A stretch of 18,191 nucleotides of DNA, taken from Streptomyces sp. NRRL F-6492 (GTDB taxonomy: Bacteria > Actinomycetota > Actinomycetes > Streptomycetales > Streptomycetaceae). Made by a program: the position numbers and the translations under genes. The DNA lies in the NCBI RefSeq assembly GCF_001280125.1, contig NZ_LGEG01000018.1, forward strand, positions 1 to 18,191, written 5' to 3'. Below are positions 8,815 through 15,150 of the stretch, one piece after another. Within the stretch, counting starts at the first letter, position 1. Every line of letters starts with the position of its first letter. The notes under the pieces are model-generated. The model had not been told where the DNA came from. It made no database searches and worked only from the letters and a program-made list of their open reading frames with translations.

Positions 8815-8872
8815 CGGAGCCGTCTGCCGGAGCCGCCGGCGGAGCCGTCTGCCGGACGGAGCCGTCTGCCGG
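8815..8872. repeat. Three direct copies of a 16-bp sequence upstream of the condensation-like gene
   Basis: CGGAGCCGTCTGCCGG occurs exactly three times, at 8815-8830, 8840-8855 and 8857-8872 (start spacings 25 and 17). The copies lie 43-100 bp upstream of the condensation-like start codon at 8772. They could be binding sites or simple tandem-duplication debris; uneven spacing argues against a coding repeat. Confidence 0.75.
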
Positions 8873-8932
8873 GGCCCCGGCGGGCCGCCGTGCTCCCGGG
8901 TGGGGCGGGTGCGCGGCGGCCCGCCGGGCCCC
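8871..8932 (-). terminator. Long GC-rich inverted repeat after the KAS-like gene (terminator, attenuator or processing hairpin)
   Basis: Left arm 8871-8889 and right arm 8915-8932 pair over 18 bp with one bulged base (C8875), leaving a loop of 25 bases (8890-8914). The inner 14 bp are perfect and entirely G/C. It begins five bases after the stop codon of the KAS-like gene (ends 8938). No T-tract follows on the - strand, so it is not a classical intrinsic terminator, although such hairpins can terminate or stabilise mRNA 3' ends in Streptomyces. Confidence 0.6.
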
Positions 8933-8937
8933 GGGGG

Positions 8938-9756
8938 TCATCCCTCGCCGCCGGCGAAGAGCGCCACGTGGGTGCGGCCGGAGCGCGGGTCCGTGTCGCA
9001 CAGCACGATCCGCCGGTGGTCCCGCCCCCACTCCCGCCAGTGGTCGGCGAGGTCCAGCCAGAGGCTGGTGCAGTAGCTGCCCGGGGCCACCCGGTGCACC
9101 GCGCCGCCGTGCTCCGGGACGTCCTCGGCGACCCAGGGGCCGAGGACGAGGAGCGTGCCGTCCTCGACGGGCTCCCGGCCCAGCGCGTCCGCCGCCGAAC
9201 CGGCCGAGTGCGCCCCGACGAACCGGGGGCCGCCCCCGTCCCCGTCCCCGGCGGAGGTGCCGAGGACGAGCGCGGCGGCCGAGTCGACCAGCGGGGTGTC
9301 CCGTACCAGCGGGAAGGGCGTCGGCAGGGTGGTCTGTTCGAGGACCGCGAGCACCACCTCCGCCGCCCGTCCCGCCTTCTCGTACGCCGAGGCGATCCGC
9401 AGCGCGGTGAAGGGGGCGGCCAGGCCCTGCTGGGCGATCGCGAAGTTGGCCGCCCGGCCGCCGAGGCGGTCGGTCAGGTAGGGCGAGACGGCGGTGAACG
9501 GCACCACGTCCGGGAGGGCGTGGGTGACGATCAGGAGGTCGGGCCTGCTCGCGCCGACGCCCTCGTCGGCGACGAGCAGGTCCGCCAGGTCCCGGTGCCG
9601 GACGTGCGGGCCGCTGTCGAACAGCTCCTCGTCCGGCTTCTCTCCGAAGGGGGCGAGCAGGTCGCGGAAGTAGCCGAGCGCGGCCGCCCGGTCGTCCGGT
9701 TCCCGGCCCTCGGGCGACCGGACCGAGGCCGCGGCCCGGACGGCGAGTCCGCTCAT
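8938..9756 (-). CDS. KAS-III/thiolase-fold protein lacking the nucleophilic Cys (PqsB-like partner?)
   Basis: This 272-residue protein has an N-terminal half that reads like a ketosynthase III: 'RPDLLIVTHALPDVVPF' (about 71-87), then 'IAQQGLAAPFTALRIASAY' (107-125), matching the family's stretch around the active-site Cys, then 'LVDSAAALVLG' (156-166). Aligned with the usual GCxxGxxALRxA pattern, the Cys is replaced by Leu112, and no Cys lies nearby. The catalytic His/Asn motifs of the C-terminal half are not recognisable, and the protein is shorter than FabH-type enzymes (about 320 residues). It is translationally coupled (4-bp overlap) to carrier protein ACP-B, which is coupled to an intact-looking KAS III. 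This resembles PqsB/PqsC, where a Cys-less short subunit pairs with an active one. Partnership is inference. Confidence 0.72.
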   Translation of the reverse strand: MSGLAVRAAASVRSPEGREPDDRAAALGYFRDLLAPFGEKPDEELFDSGPHVRHRDLADLLVADEGVGASRPDLLIVTHALPDVVPFTAVSPYLTDRLGGRAANFAIAQQGLAAPFTALRIASAYEKAGRAAEVVLAVLEQTTLPTPFPLVRDTPLVDSAAALVLGTSAGDGDGGGPRFVGAHSAGSAADALGREPVEDGTLLVLGPWVAEDVPEHGGAVHRVAPGSYCTSLWLDLADHWREWGRDHRRIVLCDTDPRSGRTHVALFAGGEG

Positions 9757-10019
9757 GACGTCCCCTCCTCTTCGCGGAGCGCGGCCTCGACGTAGTCGGC
9801 GAAGGAGCCCACGGTCCGCAGGTGGTCGATGTCGAGGGCCTCCGGGTCGACCGAGATCCCGGTCGCCTCCTCGACGGTCATCAGGAGCCCGAGGACGGCG
9901 AGGGAGGTGAGCCGGAGCTCGTCGAAGAGCGCGGTCTCCTCCGTGAGGCCGGTGACCGGCCGCTCCAGGACCTCGCCGAGCGCCTTCTCGATGGTGAGGA
10001 CCAGTTCCTGACGGGTCAT
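9753..10019 (-). CDS. Stand-alone acyl/peptidyl carrier protein (ACP-B)
   Basis: This small acidic protein of 88 residues has a carrier-protein fold. The phosphopantetheine site is 'LRLTSLAVL' with Ser39; the usual Asp before Ser is Thr38. A helix-II pattern 'GLLMTVEEATGI' follows, and the C-terminal 'DIDHLRTVGSFADYV' resembles helix IV. It would carry an acyl or aminoacyl group as a thioester after priming by a PPTase. The ATG at 10019 overlaps the stop of the KAS III gene (ATGA), and its own stop overlaps the next start (ATGA). This placement between the two KAS-III-like genes suggests it is their substrate carrier. The frame is open further upstream to 10394, but that part is a shadow of the KAS III gene. 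Confidence 0.88.
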   Translation of the reverse strand: MTRQELVLTIEKALGEVLERPVTGLTEETALFDELRLTSLAVLGLLMTVEEATGISVDPEALDIDHLRTVGSFADYVEAALREEEGTS

Positions 10020-10993
10020 CGGGGACCGCCTCCCGCCCGGTGGGTGATCACCATGGCGCCGAAGGTGGCGCCCAGGCCGACGGAGACGAGGAGGTAGGGG
10101 GCGCCGTCCACCAGGCGGCCCTCGTCGCGCAGGGTGGTGTAGTTGACGAAGACGTCGGAGGCGAAGGTGTGGCTGTAGCGGGGGACGTTGTCCAGGAAGA
10201 CCTTCTCCGGCGCCACCCCCAGCTCCTTGATGGTCTGCCGCCAGGCCAGCTTGTTGACGTTGTGCGGGATCACCAGGTCGATGTCGTCGAGCGTCAGCCC
10301 GGCCTCCTCCACCGCCCGGTGGATGACCTCGGCGATCCGGGCGCCGTACTGCTCCCCGAACTCGGTGTTCTGCTCGGGGGTCAGCTCCAGCCACTGGGCG
10401 TACTCGCCCAGGGTCCGGGTGGCGAAGGACCGGACCACGTCCCCCTCGCCGTCCAGGGTGATCAGGCAGGAGGCGGCGGCGTCGGCCATGATCGAGGTGT
10501 TGGGGACGTGCTGGACGACCGGCGAGTACGCCTGCTCGCCGGTGACCATCAGGGCGTAGGCGCCCTCGCCGCCCTCCGCGCGGAGCAGCTCGCCGAGCAC
10601 CTCGATGGCGCCGAGGCTGCTGACGCAGGCCTGGTGGCTGAGGCCGAAGGCCTCGGCGCCGTCGAGCCCGAGGTCCTCGCCGACCCGCCGCGCGACGTCC
10701 ACGTCGGCGGGGGCGACCGCCTGGGTGACGTGGGCGTAGGCCAGGTAGTCCACCCGGCCGCCCTCGGGGAGGGCGGCCAGGGCGCCGCGCGCGGCGGGCC
10801 GCAGCAGGTCGAGCAGCGGGAGCTCCGGGTCGTACCGGAGCCTGTCCAGGCCGTAGAACTTGCGGAACACGCCGAGCTGCGCCCGGTGCAGTCCAAGGCG
10901 TTCGCCCAGCTCCTCGATCCGTACGCTGCGCTCGGGCAGGTACGACTCGATCCGCTCCAGGGTGATCCGGCGGTCGGTGGTCGACTGGCTCAT
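10016..10993 (-). CDS. KAS III family condensing enzyme or acyltransferase with unusual Cys-His-His active site
   Basis: This 325-residue protein is FabH-like in size. The nucleophile is C123 in 'LSHQACVSSLGAIEVL' and the catalytic His is H244 in 'VIPHNVNKLAWRQ', the counterpart of FabH PHQAN. The usual GNTSAAS motif reads SHTFASD (274-280), so the catalytic Asn position is H275. Loss of this Asn occurs in KAS III relatives that do not do standard fatty-acid chain initiation, such as PqsC and the CerJ-type acyltransferases. It may join an acyl thioester to a nucleophile (C, N or O), probably with carrier protein ACP-B and the Cys-less KAS-like protein downstream. The ATG at 10993 shares one base with the methyltransferase stop (TGATG). 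The frame is open upstream to 11791, but homology starts here. Confidence 0.85.
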   Translation of the reverse strand: MSQSTTDRRITLERIESYLPERSVRIEELGERLGLHRAQLGVFRKFYGLDRLRYDPELPLLDLLRPAARGALAALPEGGRVDYLAYAHVTQAVAPADVDVARRVGEDLGLDGAEAFGLSHQACVSSLGAIEVLGELLRAEGGEGAYALMVTGEQAYSPVVQHVPNTSIMADAAASCLITLDGEGDVVRSFATRTLGEYAQWLELTPEQNTEFGEQYGARIAEVIHRAVEEAGLTLDDIDLVIPHNVNKLAWRQTIKELGVAPEKVFLDNVPRYSHTFASDVFVNYTTLRDEGRLVDGAPYLLVSVGLGATFGAMVITHRAGGGPR

Positions 10994-11817
10994 CAGGACT
11001 TCACGACCTCGGCGCGGATCAGCCACAGCCGGTTGGCGCCGCGCCGGTCCCTCGGCTGGACGTCGTACGGCCAGCGTCCCTCGCCGGCGCCGGGCTGGCC
11101 GGGCTCGCGCAGGTCGGTGGTCTTCCAGCCGTTCGCGGTCAGGAACTCCTCGGGCTCGTCGCTGCCGAAGATCCACGGCGTGCCGTCGGCCGCGAGGGTG
11201 TCCAGGAAGCGCTTGGAGAACGGGCTGCGCAGCAGGGCGCGGCCGAGGATGTCGAAGGCCAGGTGGCTGCCGGGGGCCGAGGCGGAGGCGAGCAGCCGCA
11301 GCAGTCCGGCGGCCTGCTCCTCGGTGAGGAAGAAGGTCAGCGCCTCGGCGACCCACAGGGTCGGGCGGTCGCGGTCGAAGCCGGCGGCCTCCAGGGCGGG
11401 CAGCCACTCCTGGGTGAGGTCGGCGGAGACCTCGCGCCGGTCGACGCGCGGCTCGGCCCCGAGGGCCTGGAGCCGGCGGCGCTTCTCGGCGATCAGGAGG
11501 GCGTGGTCGACCTCGTACAGCTCCGTGCCGTCCGGCCAGTCGAGCCGGAACGCGCGGGTGTCCATGCCGGCCGCGATCAGCACCACCTGCTGGATCCCGC
11601 TCTCGGCGAGGACGTCCCTGATCGCGTCGTCCAGGAACCGGGTGCGGATGGAGATGAAGGGCAGCAGGCCGCCGCCGGCGTAGCGCTCGATCAGCTCGAA
11701 GCCCCGGGGCGCGGCCAGTTCGCGGGCGAACGGGTCGACGAACAGCGCGTCCTCGCGCTCGGACTCCTCGGCGCGGGCCGCGGCCATCCACTGTGCGGTG
11801 TACGAGACAGCATCCAT
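10993..11817 (-). CDS. SAM-dependent methyltransferase of the TIGR00027/LCMT-like family
   Basis: This 274-residue protein has the family's features: an early 'SYTAQWMAAARAEES' segment, 'DPFARELA', a 'RTRFLDDAI' motif before the Rossmann fold, and the SAM-binding 'QVVLIAAGMDTRAFRL' (about 76-91) followed by 'YEVDHALLIAEKRR' with the acidic ribose-binding residue. The LCMT-like relatives methylate carboxylates, so a carboxyl methyl ester on the pathway intermediate is a sensible guess, but O-methylation of other groups is possible. The ATG at 11817 has a strong GAGGAGGGG ribosome binding site. It lies 21 bp after carrier protein ACP-A and its stop overlaps the KAS III start, so it is part of the same operon. 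Confidence 0.88.
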   Translation of the reverse strand: MDAVSYTAQWMAAARAEESEREDALFVDPFARELAAPRGFELIERYAGGGLLPFISIRTRFLDDAIRDVLAESGIQQVVLIAAGMDTRAFRLDWPDGTELYEVDHALLIAEKRRRLQALGAEPRVDRREVSADLTQEWLPALEAAGFDRDRPTLWVAEALTFFLTEEQAAGLLRLLASASAPGSHLAFDILGRALLRSPFSKRFLDTLAADGTPWIFGSDEPEEFLTANGWKTTDLREPGQPGAGEGRWPYDVQPRDRRGANRLWLIRAEVVKS

Positions 11818-11838
11818 GGTGAAGACCCCTCCTCGGGA

Positions 11839-12072
11839 TCAGGCGAAGAACGCCTTCTCGATGGTGGCGAGGGTCTGGAAGTCCTCGATGTCGATGTTGT
11901 CGAAGTCGATCTCGACGCCCGCGGCGTCCTCGATGGTGTAGACGAGCTCGACGAAGGCGAGGGAGTCGACGAGGCGGCTCTCGATGAGGTCGACGTCGGA
12001 GGCGAGCTCGGTGCGCTCGGGGTGACGGCCGAGGATCCAGTCCCGGACCTTGTCGATACCTGCGGAACTCAT
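11839..12072 (-). CDS. Stand-alone carrier protein (ACP-A)
   Basis: This 77-residue acidic protein has the carrier site 'LVDSLAFVELV' (Ser37 in the usual DSL context) and a following 'YTIEDAAGVEIDFDNIDIED' region rich in Asp/Glu, typical of acyl carrier proteins. The likely amino acid:carrier-protein ligase gene lies upstream with only the AcpS gene between, so this is the best candidate for the aminoacylated carrier. The ATG at 12072 has GAAGGG six bases upstream and lies 16 bp after the AcpS stop. The second carrier protein in the window has Thr instead of Asp before the Ser, so the two probably serve different partners. Confidence 0.92.
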   Translation of the reverse strand: MSSAGIDKVRDWILGRHPERTELASDVDLIESRLVDSLAFVELVYTIEDAAGVEIDFDNIDIEDFQTLATIEKAFFA

Positions 12073-12088
12073 GGCATTCCCTTCAGAG

Positions 12089-12637
12089 TCACTGATCCAG
12101 CGGGAGGGGGCGGTCGTACGGGGTGGCGGAGGCGGTGGCGGTGGCGGCCGCGACGGCGATCGCGAAGCCGGCGTCGTGGCTGATGCTCACGTCGATCGGG
12201 CCGACCCCGGCGGTACGGGCCAGCTCGGCCGCCCGGCCGGAGAGCCGGACCCCGGGCCGGCCGCCGGGGCCGCGCAGGACCTCGATGCCCTGCCAGGGGA
12301 CGGGCCCGCCGACCGAGCCGAGGAGCTTGAAGACGGCCTCCTTGGCGGCGAGGCGCCCGGCGATCCCCGACGGGTCGGGCGCGCCGTCGGGGGTCCGGGA
12401 GACGGCCAGCTCCTCGGCGGAGAGGAACCGCCCGAGGAGGGGGGCGGGACGGGGGCCGGTGCCGGTACCTGATCCGGTGCCGGTGCCGGAGCCGGAGCCG
12501 GAGCCGGTACCTGATCCGGTGCCGGTGCCGGAGCCGGAGCCGGAGCCGGTACCTGATTCGGTGCCGGTGCCGGTGCCGAGGAGGTCGTGGATCCGGGAGA
12601 GGGGGACGAGGTCGACGCCGATCAGGGGCCGGGTCAC
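12089..12637 (-). CDS. AcpS-type holo-ACP synthase with a Gly-Thr/Gly-Ser repeat insertion
   Basis: It would transfer phosphopantetheine from CoA to an apo-carrier protein. Motifs are 'LIGVDLVPLSRI' (5-16, Mg-binding Asp9), 'GRFLSAEE' (69-76), 'GRLAAKEAVFKLLG' (94-107, K99/E100) and 'SISHDAGFAIAVA' (151-163). At 182 residues it is about 50 longer than usual AcpS. The excess is residues 21-61, a pure Gly/Thr/Ser tract (one Glu) with a 14-residue period, between the first helix region and the RFLS motif; a Thr/Ala-rich tail adds a few residues. The start is GTG at 12637, overlapping the ligase stop (GTGA); the open frame extending to 12808 is inside the ligase gene. The neighbouring ACP-A gene follows after 16 bp and is its obvious substrate. 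Confidence 0.87.
   Translation of the reverse strand: MTRPLIGVDLVPLSRIHDLLGTGTGTESGTGSGSGSGTGTGSGTGSGSGSGTGTGSGTGTGPRPAPLLGRFLSAEELAVSRTPDGAPDPSGIAGRLAAKEAVFKLLGSVGGPVPWQGIEVLRGPGGRPGVRLSGRAAELARTAGVGPIDVSISHDAGFAIAVAAATATASATPYDRPLPLDQ
12455..12577. repeat. In-frame minisatellite inside the AcpS gene: 42-bp period built from GCCGGT/GCCGGA hexamers
   Basis: Hexamers GCCGGT and GCCGGA alternate, and a higher-order 42-bp unit is marked by GGTACC at 12465-12470, 12507-12512 and 12549-12554, exactly 42 bp apart. About 2.7 units are present; the third differs at GATTCG versus GATCCG. Both periods are multiples of three, so copy-number change keeps the AcpS frame. It encodes residues 21-61 of that protein. 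Confidence 0.92.
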
Positions 12638-13494
12638 GGCGCTTCGACGGCGGCGGCGGCCGTGGCCGAGGCGGCCTCGCGCACCGCGTCGAGCGCGGCG
12701 TCGAGGTCCTCCTCGAAGTGCTCGGTCAGGACGGCGAGCCAGCGCTCCAGGCCGAAGGCCACGCAGGAGGTGTAGGCGTGCTCGCCGGACTCCAGGAGGA
12801 TCCCGCACCGCTCGCCGAAGAAGTTGCGGTGGGTGTTGACCGAGGCGATCGCCAGGTCGCCGTACTGGAACTCGTACTTGACCGGGCTGAGCTTCTGCAT
12901 GAGGGCGCGGCCGTTGTCGTTGCGGAAGAACGGGTCGCCCGCCGCCTCCCTGCCCAGCTCGATCCCGAGCGCGGCGGCGAAGGCCTGGATCCGCCCGGTG
13001 AAGCGGGCCAGCACCCGCTGGGTGTGCTCGAAGTCCCCGAGCGCGACGATCTCGCGCATCTGGAAGCTGGCGAGCCGGCGCAGCCCGCCGTAGTGGTCCT
13101 CGTTGCGGAAGCAGCGGTTGACCAGGGTCACCAGGGTGTCGTCGGCGACCCGGCCGCCCTCGTGGAAGAGGTACGCGCCGTAGCAGGTGGCGTGCGGAAG
13201 GCCGTACCGCGCCTCGGTCACCGCGCCGGGCCCGAACCTCCCCTCCACCGGCTTGAACCGGTCGTCGGTCAGGTCGAGCGAGCCGGCCACCCAGGCGAGG
13301 TGGGGGAAGTTGGTGTAGACGTCGAACTTCTCCAGGTCGGTCACCGGGAAGAGCGGCGGGGCGCTGATCTCCTCGGCGCCGTCCGCGAACCCCCAGCCGG
13401 TGAAGACCCCGTCGAGCTCCCTGACGAGCCGGGTGGCGCCGGGCCCGAGGATGGCCAGGGCGGGCACGCCGTCGCTCCCGGTCAGGCGGTTCAT
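12634..13494 (-). CDS. Class-II aminoacyl-tRNA-synthetase-like amino acid:[carrier protein] ligase
   Basis: Such enzymes activate a small amino acid with ATP and load it on a carrier-protein phosphopantetheine instead of tRNA (the family related to atypical seryl-tRNA synthetases, e.g. Bll0957). Class-II core motifs are visible: motif 2 'CFRNEDHYGGLRRLASFQMRE' split as CFRNED (128-133) and RLASFQMREI (140-149), and motif 3 'VAFGLERW' (245-252). Putative Zn ligands that bind the amino group in this family are C104 in HATCYGAY, E148 and C244 in YTSCVAF. There is no N-terminal tRNA-binding arm, and the 286-residue length fits the stand-alone ligases. ATG at 13494 overlaps the diiron gene stop (ATGA). 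AcpS and ACP-A follow directly. Gly or Ala are plausible substrates, but the sequence does not decide this. Confidence 0.85.
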   Translation of the reverse strand: MNRLTGSDGVPALAILGPGATRLVRELDGVFTGWGFADGAEEISAPPLFPVTDLEKFDVYTNFPHLAWVAGSLDLTDDRFKPVEGRFGPGAVTEARYGLPHATCYGAYLFHEGGRVADDTLVTLVNRCFRNEDHYGGLRRLASFQMREIVALGDFEHTQRVLARFTGRIQAFAAALGIELGREAAGDPFFRNDNGRALMQKLSPVKYEFQYGDLAIASVNTHRNFFGERCGILLESGEHAYTSCVAFGLERWLAVLTEHFEEDLDAALDAVREAASATAAAAVEAP

Positions 13495-14363
13495 CGGACG
13501 ATTCCCGTCTTCTCCAGGTACCTGGCGGTCTTGCGGAAGGTGCGCAGCTCGGCCTCGGCGCGGGCCGGCGACTCCAGGAGGGAGCGGCGCAGCTCGTGCG
13601 GGCGCTCCAGGCCGGCGTCGCGGTAGACCTGGGGGTGGTAGAGCGACTCGAAGCTGTGCCTCATGTAGCGGCGCAGGTAGGTGGAGACCTCGTCGAGCTC
13701 CTGCTCGGTGGCGGTCTGCTTGAGGTCCAGGTAGAGCAGGTTGACCAGTTCGCGGCCGAAGGCGATGTGCCGGGACTCGTCCTGGTGGTGGATCCGGTTG
13801 ATGCCGCGGATCGTCTCGTGCAGCCGCTCGTCCTCGGCCATCGCCGAGTTGAAGTGGTCGACCAGCTCCTCGAAGATCAGGATGCGGGCGAAGACCAGCA
13901 GGCTCTGGATCTTGTCCGAGGGGACGGCCGCCTCGGCGCCGCCGGCCGGCTGCCGGTAGATCTTCCCGCCGTAGCGGAGGCAGAATTCGGCGAAGAACCA
14001 CATGTGCTCGTTCTCCTCACCGATGAAGTGGTGGAAGAACTCCGACGGCGTTTCGAAACCGGCGGTGTGGATCCGGTTGACCACCTCGATGAGCAGTTCC
14101 CGGATGCCGTGCACATTGAGGCTGTAGAAATTGATGCTCTCGTGCTTGGAAAGCGTGTGGAGCTGCTGCGGAGTGAGCTTCTCGGCCCATTCCGTACCGT
14201 ACGTGGTGGTGAGTTCGGGGCTCATCCACCACATGTCCTCGGGGAGCCGGTCCGGCCACTCGAACAGCCGGTACGGGTTGTAGTAGTCGTCGATCGACTT
14301 GGTGGCGAGCCGGTCCAGAATTCCCCTGAACCGGTCGTTCCGGTCGATCACGTCGCTGACCAT
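13491..14363 (-). CDS. AurF-like ferritin-fold diiron N-oxygenase
   Basis: The family (PF11583) uses a di-iron centre and O2 to oxidise amines to hydroxylamine, nitroso or nitro groups. In this 290-residue protein the seven expected ligands can be picked out: E75 in KHES, E117 and H120 in GEENEH, E165 in IFEEL, and H192, E196 and H199 in IHHQDESRH. The 27-residue distance from E165 to H192 fits my recollection of AurF. It is the first gene of the compact run and overlaps the amino acid:carrier-protein ligase by 4 bp, so its substrate may be an amino acid or aminoacyl thioester. The ATG at 14363 has GGAG ten bases upstream. Some relatives do other oxidations, so N-oxygenation is likely but not certain. 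Confidence 0.87.
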   Translation of the reverse strand: MVSDVIDRNDRFRGILDRLATKSIDDYYNPYRLFEWPDRLPEDMWWMSPELTTTYGTEWAEKLTPQQLHTLSKHESINFYSLNVHGIRELLIEVVNRIHTAGFETPSEFFHHFIGEENEHMWFFAEFCLRYGGKIYRQPAGGAEAAVPSDKIQSLLVFARILIFEELVDHFNSAMAEDERLHETIRGINRIHHQDESRHIAFGRELVNLLYLDLKQTATEQELDEVSTYLRRYMRHSFESLYHPQVYRDAGLERPHELRRSLLESPARAEAELRTFRKTARYLEKTGIVR

Positions 14364-14499
14364 CGCGCGATGTCTCCGTTCGCTTCGAGGGTTCTTCGCC
14401 GATTCCAGACTGGGCCCCGGGGAGGGGGTCCATCAATGCCCGGAACCGGCTGCCGAATTCGGCCAGTGGAGTTCGGCGGGCGAAGCCCCGGAAACACCG
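14364..14499 (-). promoter_or_regulatory. Gap with palindrome and weak promoter-like sequence before the diiron oxygenase gene
   Basis: This is the only sizeable break between the PNPOx gene and the biosynthetic run. It contains a perfect 12-bp palindrome GCCGAATTCGGC (14452-14463). On the - strand, TTGATG (14431-14436) and CAGTCT (14407-14412) are 18 bp apart, a poor match to a sigma-70-type promoter that would give a leader of about 35-40 bases. A small GGGC/GCCC hairpin lies near the PNPOx stop. The promoter call is weak. Confidence 0.35.
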
Positions 14500-15150
14500 T
14501 CAGGCGGCGGAGGGGCCGCCGCCGCCCCGGTGGGCGGCGAGTTCCGCGCGCAGGGCGGCGTTCTCCTCCTCCAGGCGCGCCATGCGCTCGCGGACCGGCG
14601 CGAGGGCGTCGGAGAGCTCGTCCTGGCTGAAGCGGGGGGTGATGTGGTTGGGGCAGTTCCAGGCGAAGGCCTCGACCCGGATCGTGACGAGCTGCTCGAC
14701 CGTCCCCTCGGTACGCGTCGAGTCCAGGCGCCCGGCGAGCGCGGGGTCCTTCTCGACCGGTACGACGGCGGCCCGGCCGAACAGCTTGAGGCGGGTGCGG
14801 CGGGCGTGGTCGATGAAGAAGAGCGCGACCCGGTCGTCGCCGCGCACGTTGCCGGTGGTGATGTACTGCCGGTTGCCCCGGACGTCCAGGTAGCCGAGGG
14901 TGTGCGGGTCCAGGACGTGGACGAACCCCGGCGGGCCGCCCCGGAACTGGATGTAGGGCCAGCCGCTCTCGCTCACGCTGGAGAACAGGAAGCCGTCCAG
15001 GCCCCGGATGAAGTCGGCGGCGGCGCCGGTGAGCGGCTCGGGCCCCCCGTCCGGCTCCCGCAGGCGGCGGCCGGCCGCGGCGGCGCTGCCCATCTCCTCC
15101 TGGGCCCTGCGCACCGACGGGGTGTACGCGATGTGGTCGTAGCGGCTCAC
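14500..15150 (-). CDS. PNPOx-like split-beta-barrel flavoprotein
   Basis: This 216-residue protein belongs to the pyridoxamine 5'-phosphate oxidase-like group, whose members bind FMN or a related flavin and act as oxidoreductases. Recognisable parts are 'DFIRGLDGFLFSSVSESGWPYIQFRGG' (split: FIRGLDGFLFSSV and GWPYIQFRGG, about 47-72), 'LGYLDVRGNRQYITTGNV' (about 85-102), 'VALFFIDHARRTRLKLFG' (108-125) and the C-terminal 'WNCPNHITPRF' typical of the family. A short acidic/basic coiled coil with leucines (about 181-206) ends the protein. The start is GTG at 15150, overlapping the LuxR-type regulator stop by 4 bp (GTGA). It could reduce or oxidise a pathway intermediate, perhaps together with the diiron enzyme, or supply reduced flavin; its substrate cannot be read from sequence. 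Confidence 0.8.
   Translation of the reverse strand: MSRYDHIAYTPSVRRAQEEMGSAAAAGRRLREPDGGPEPLTGAAADFIRGLDGFLFSSVSESGWPYIQFRGGPPGFVHVLDPHTLGYLDVRGNRQYITTGNVRGDDRVALFFIDHARRTRLKLFGRAAVVPVEKDPALAGRLDSTRTEGTVEQLVTIRVEAFAWNCPNHITPRFSQDELSDALAPVRERMARLEEENAALRAELAAHRGGGGPSAA

Noticed and set aside
8759..9031. Short - strand open frame in the gap, translating the 16-bp repeats as 'APADGS' units
   Set aside because: It overlaps the end of the KAS-like gene and the condensation-gene start, has no ribosome binding site or domain, and the repeats are unevenly spaced.
12123..12839. Pro-Val/Glu-Pro repeat protein on the + strand opposite the AcpS gene
   Set aside because: The repeats are the antisense reading of the minisatellite in the AcpS gene; AcpS motifs on the other strand are clear.
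14500..14610. Leucine-zipper-like tail of the PNPOx protein as an unusual fusion
   Set aside because: The CPNHITPRF end followed by a short coiled coil seems common in this PNPOx subgroup, so it is not treated as novel.
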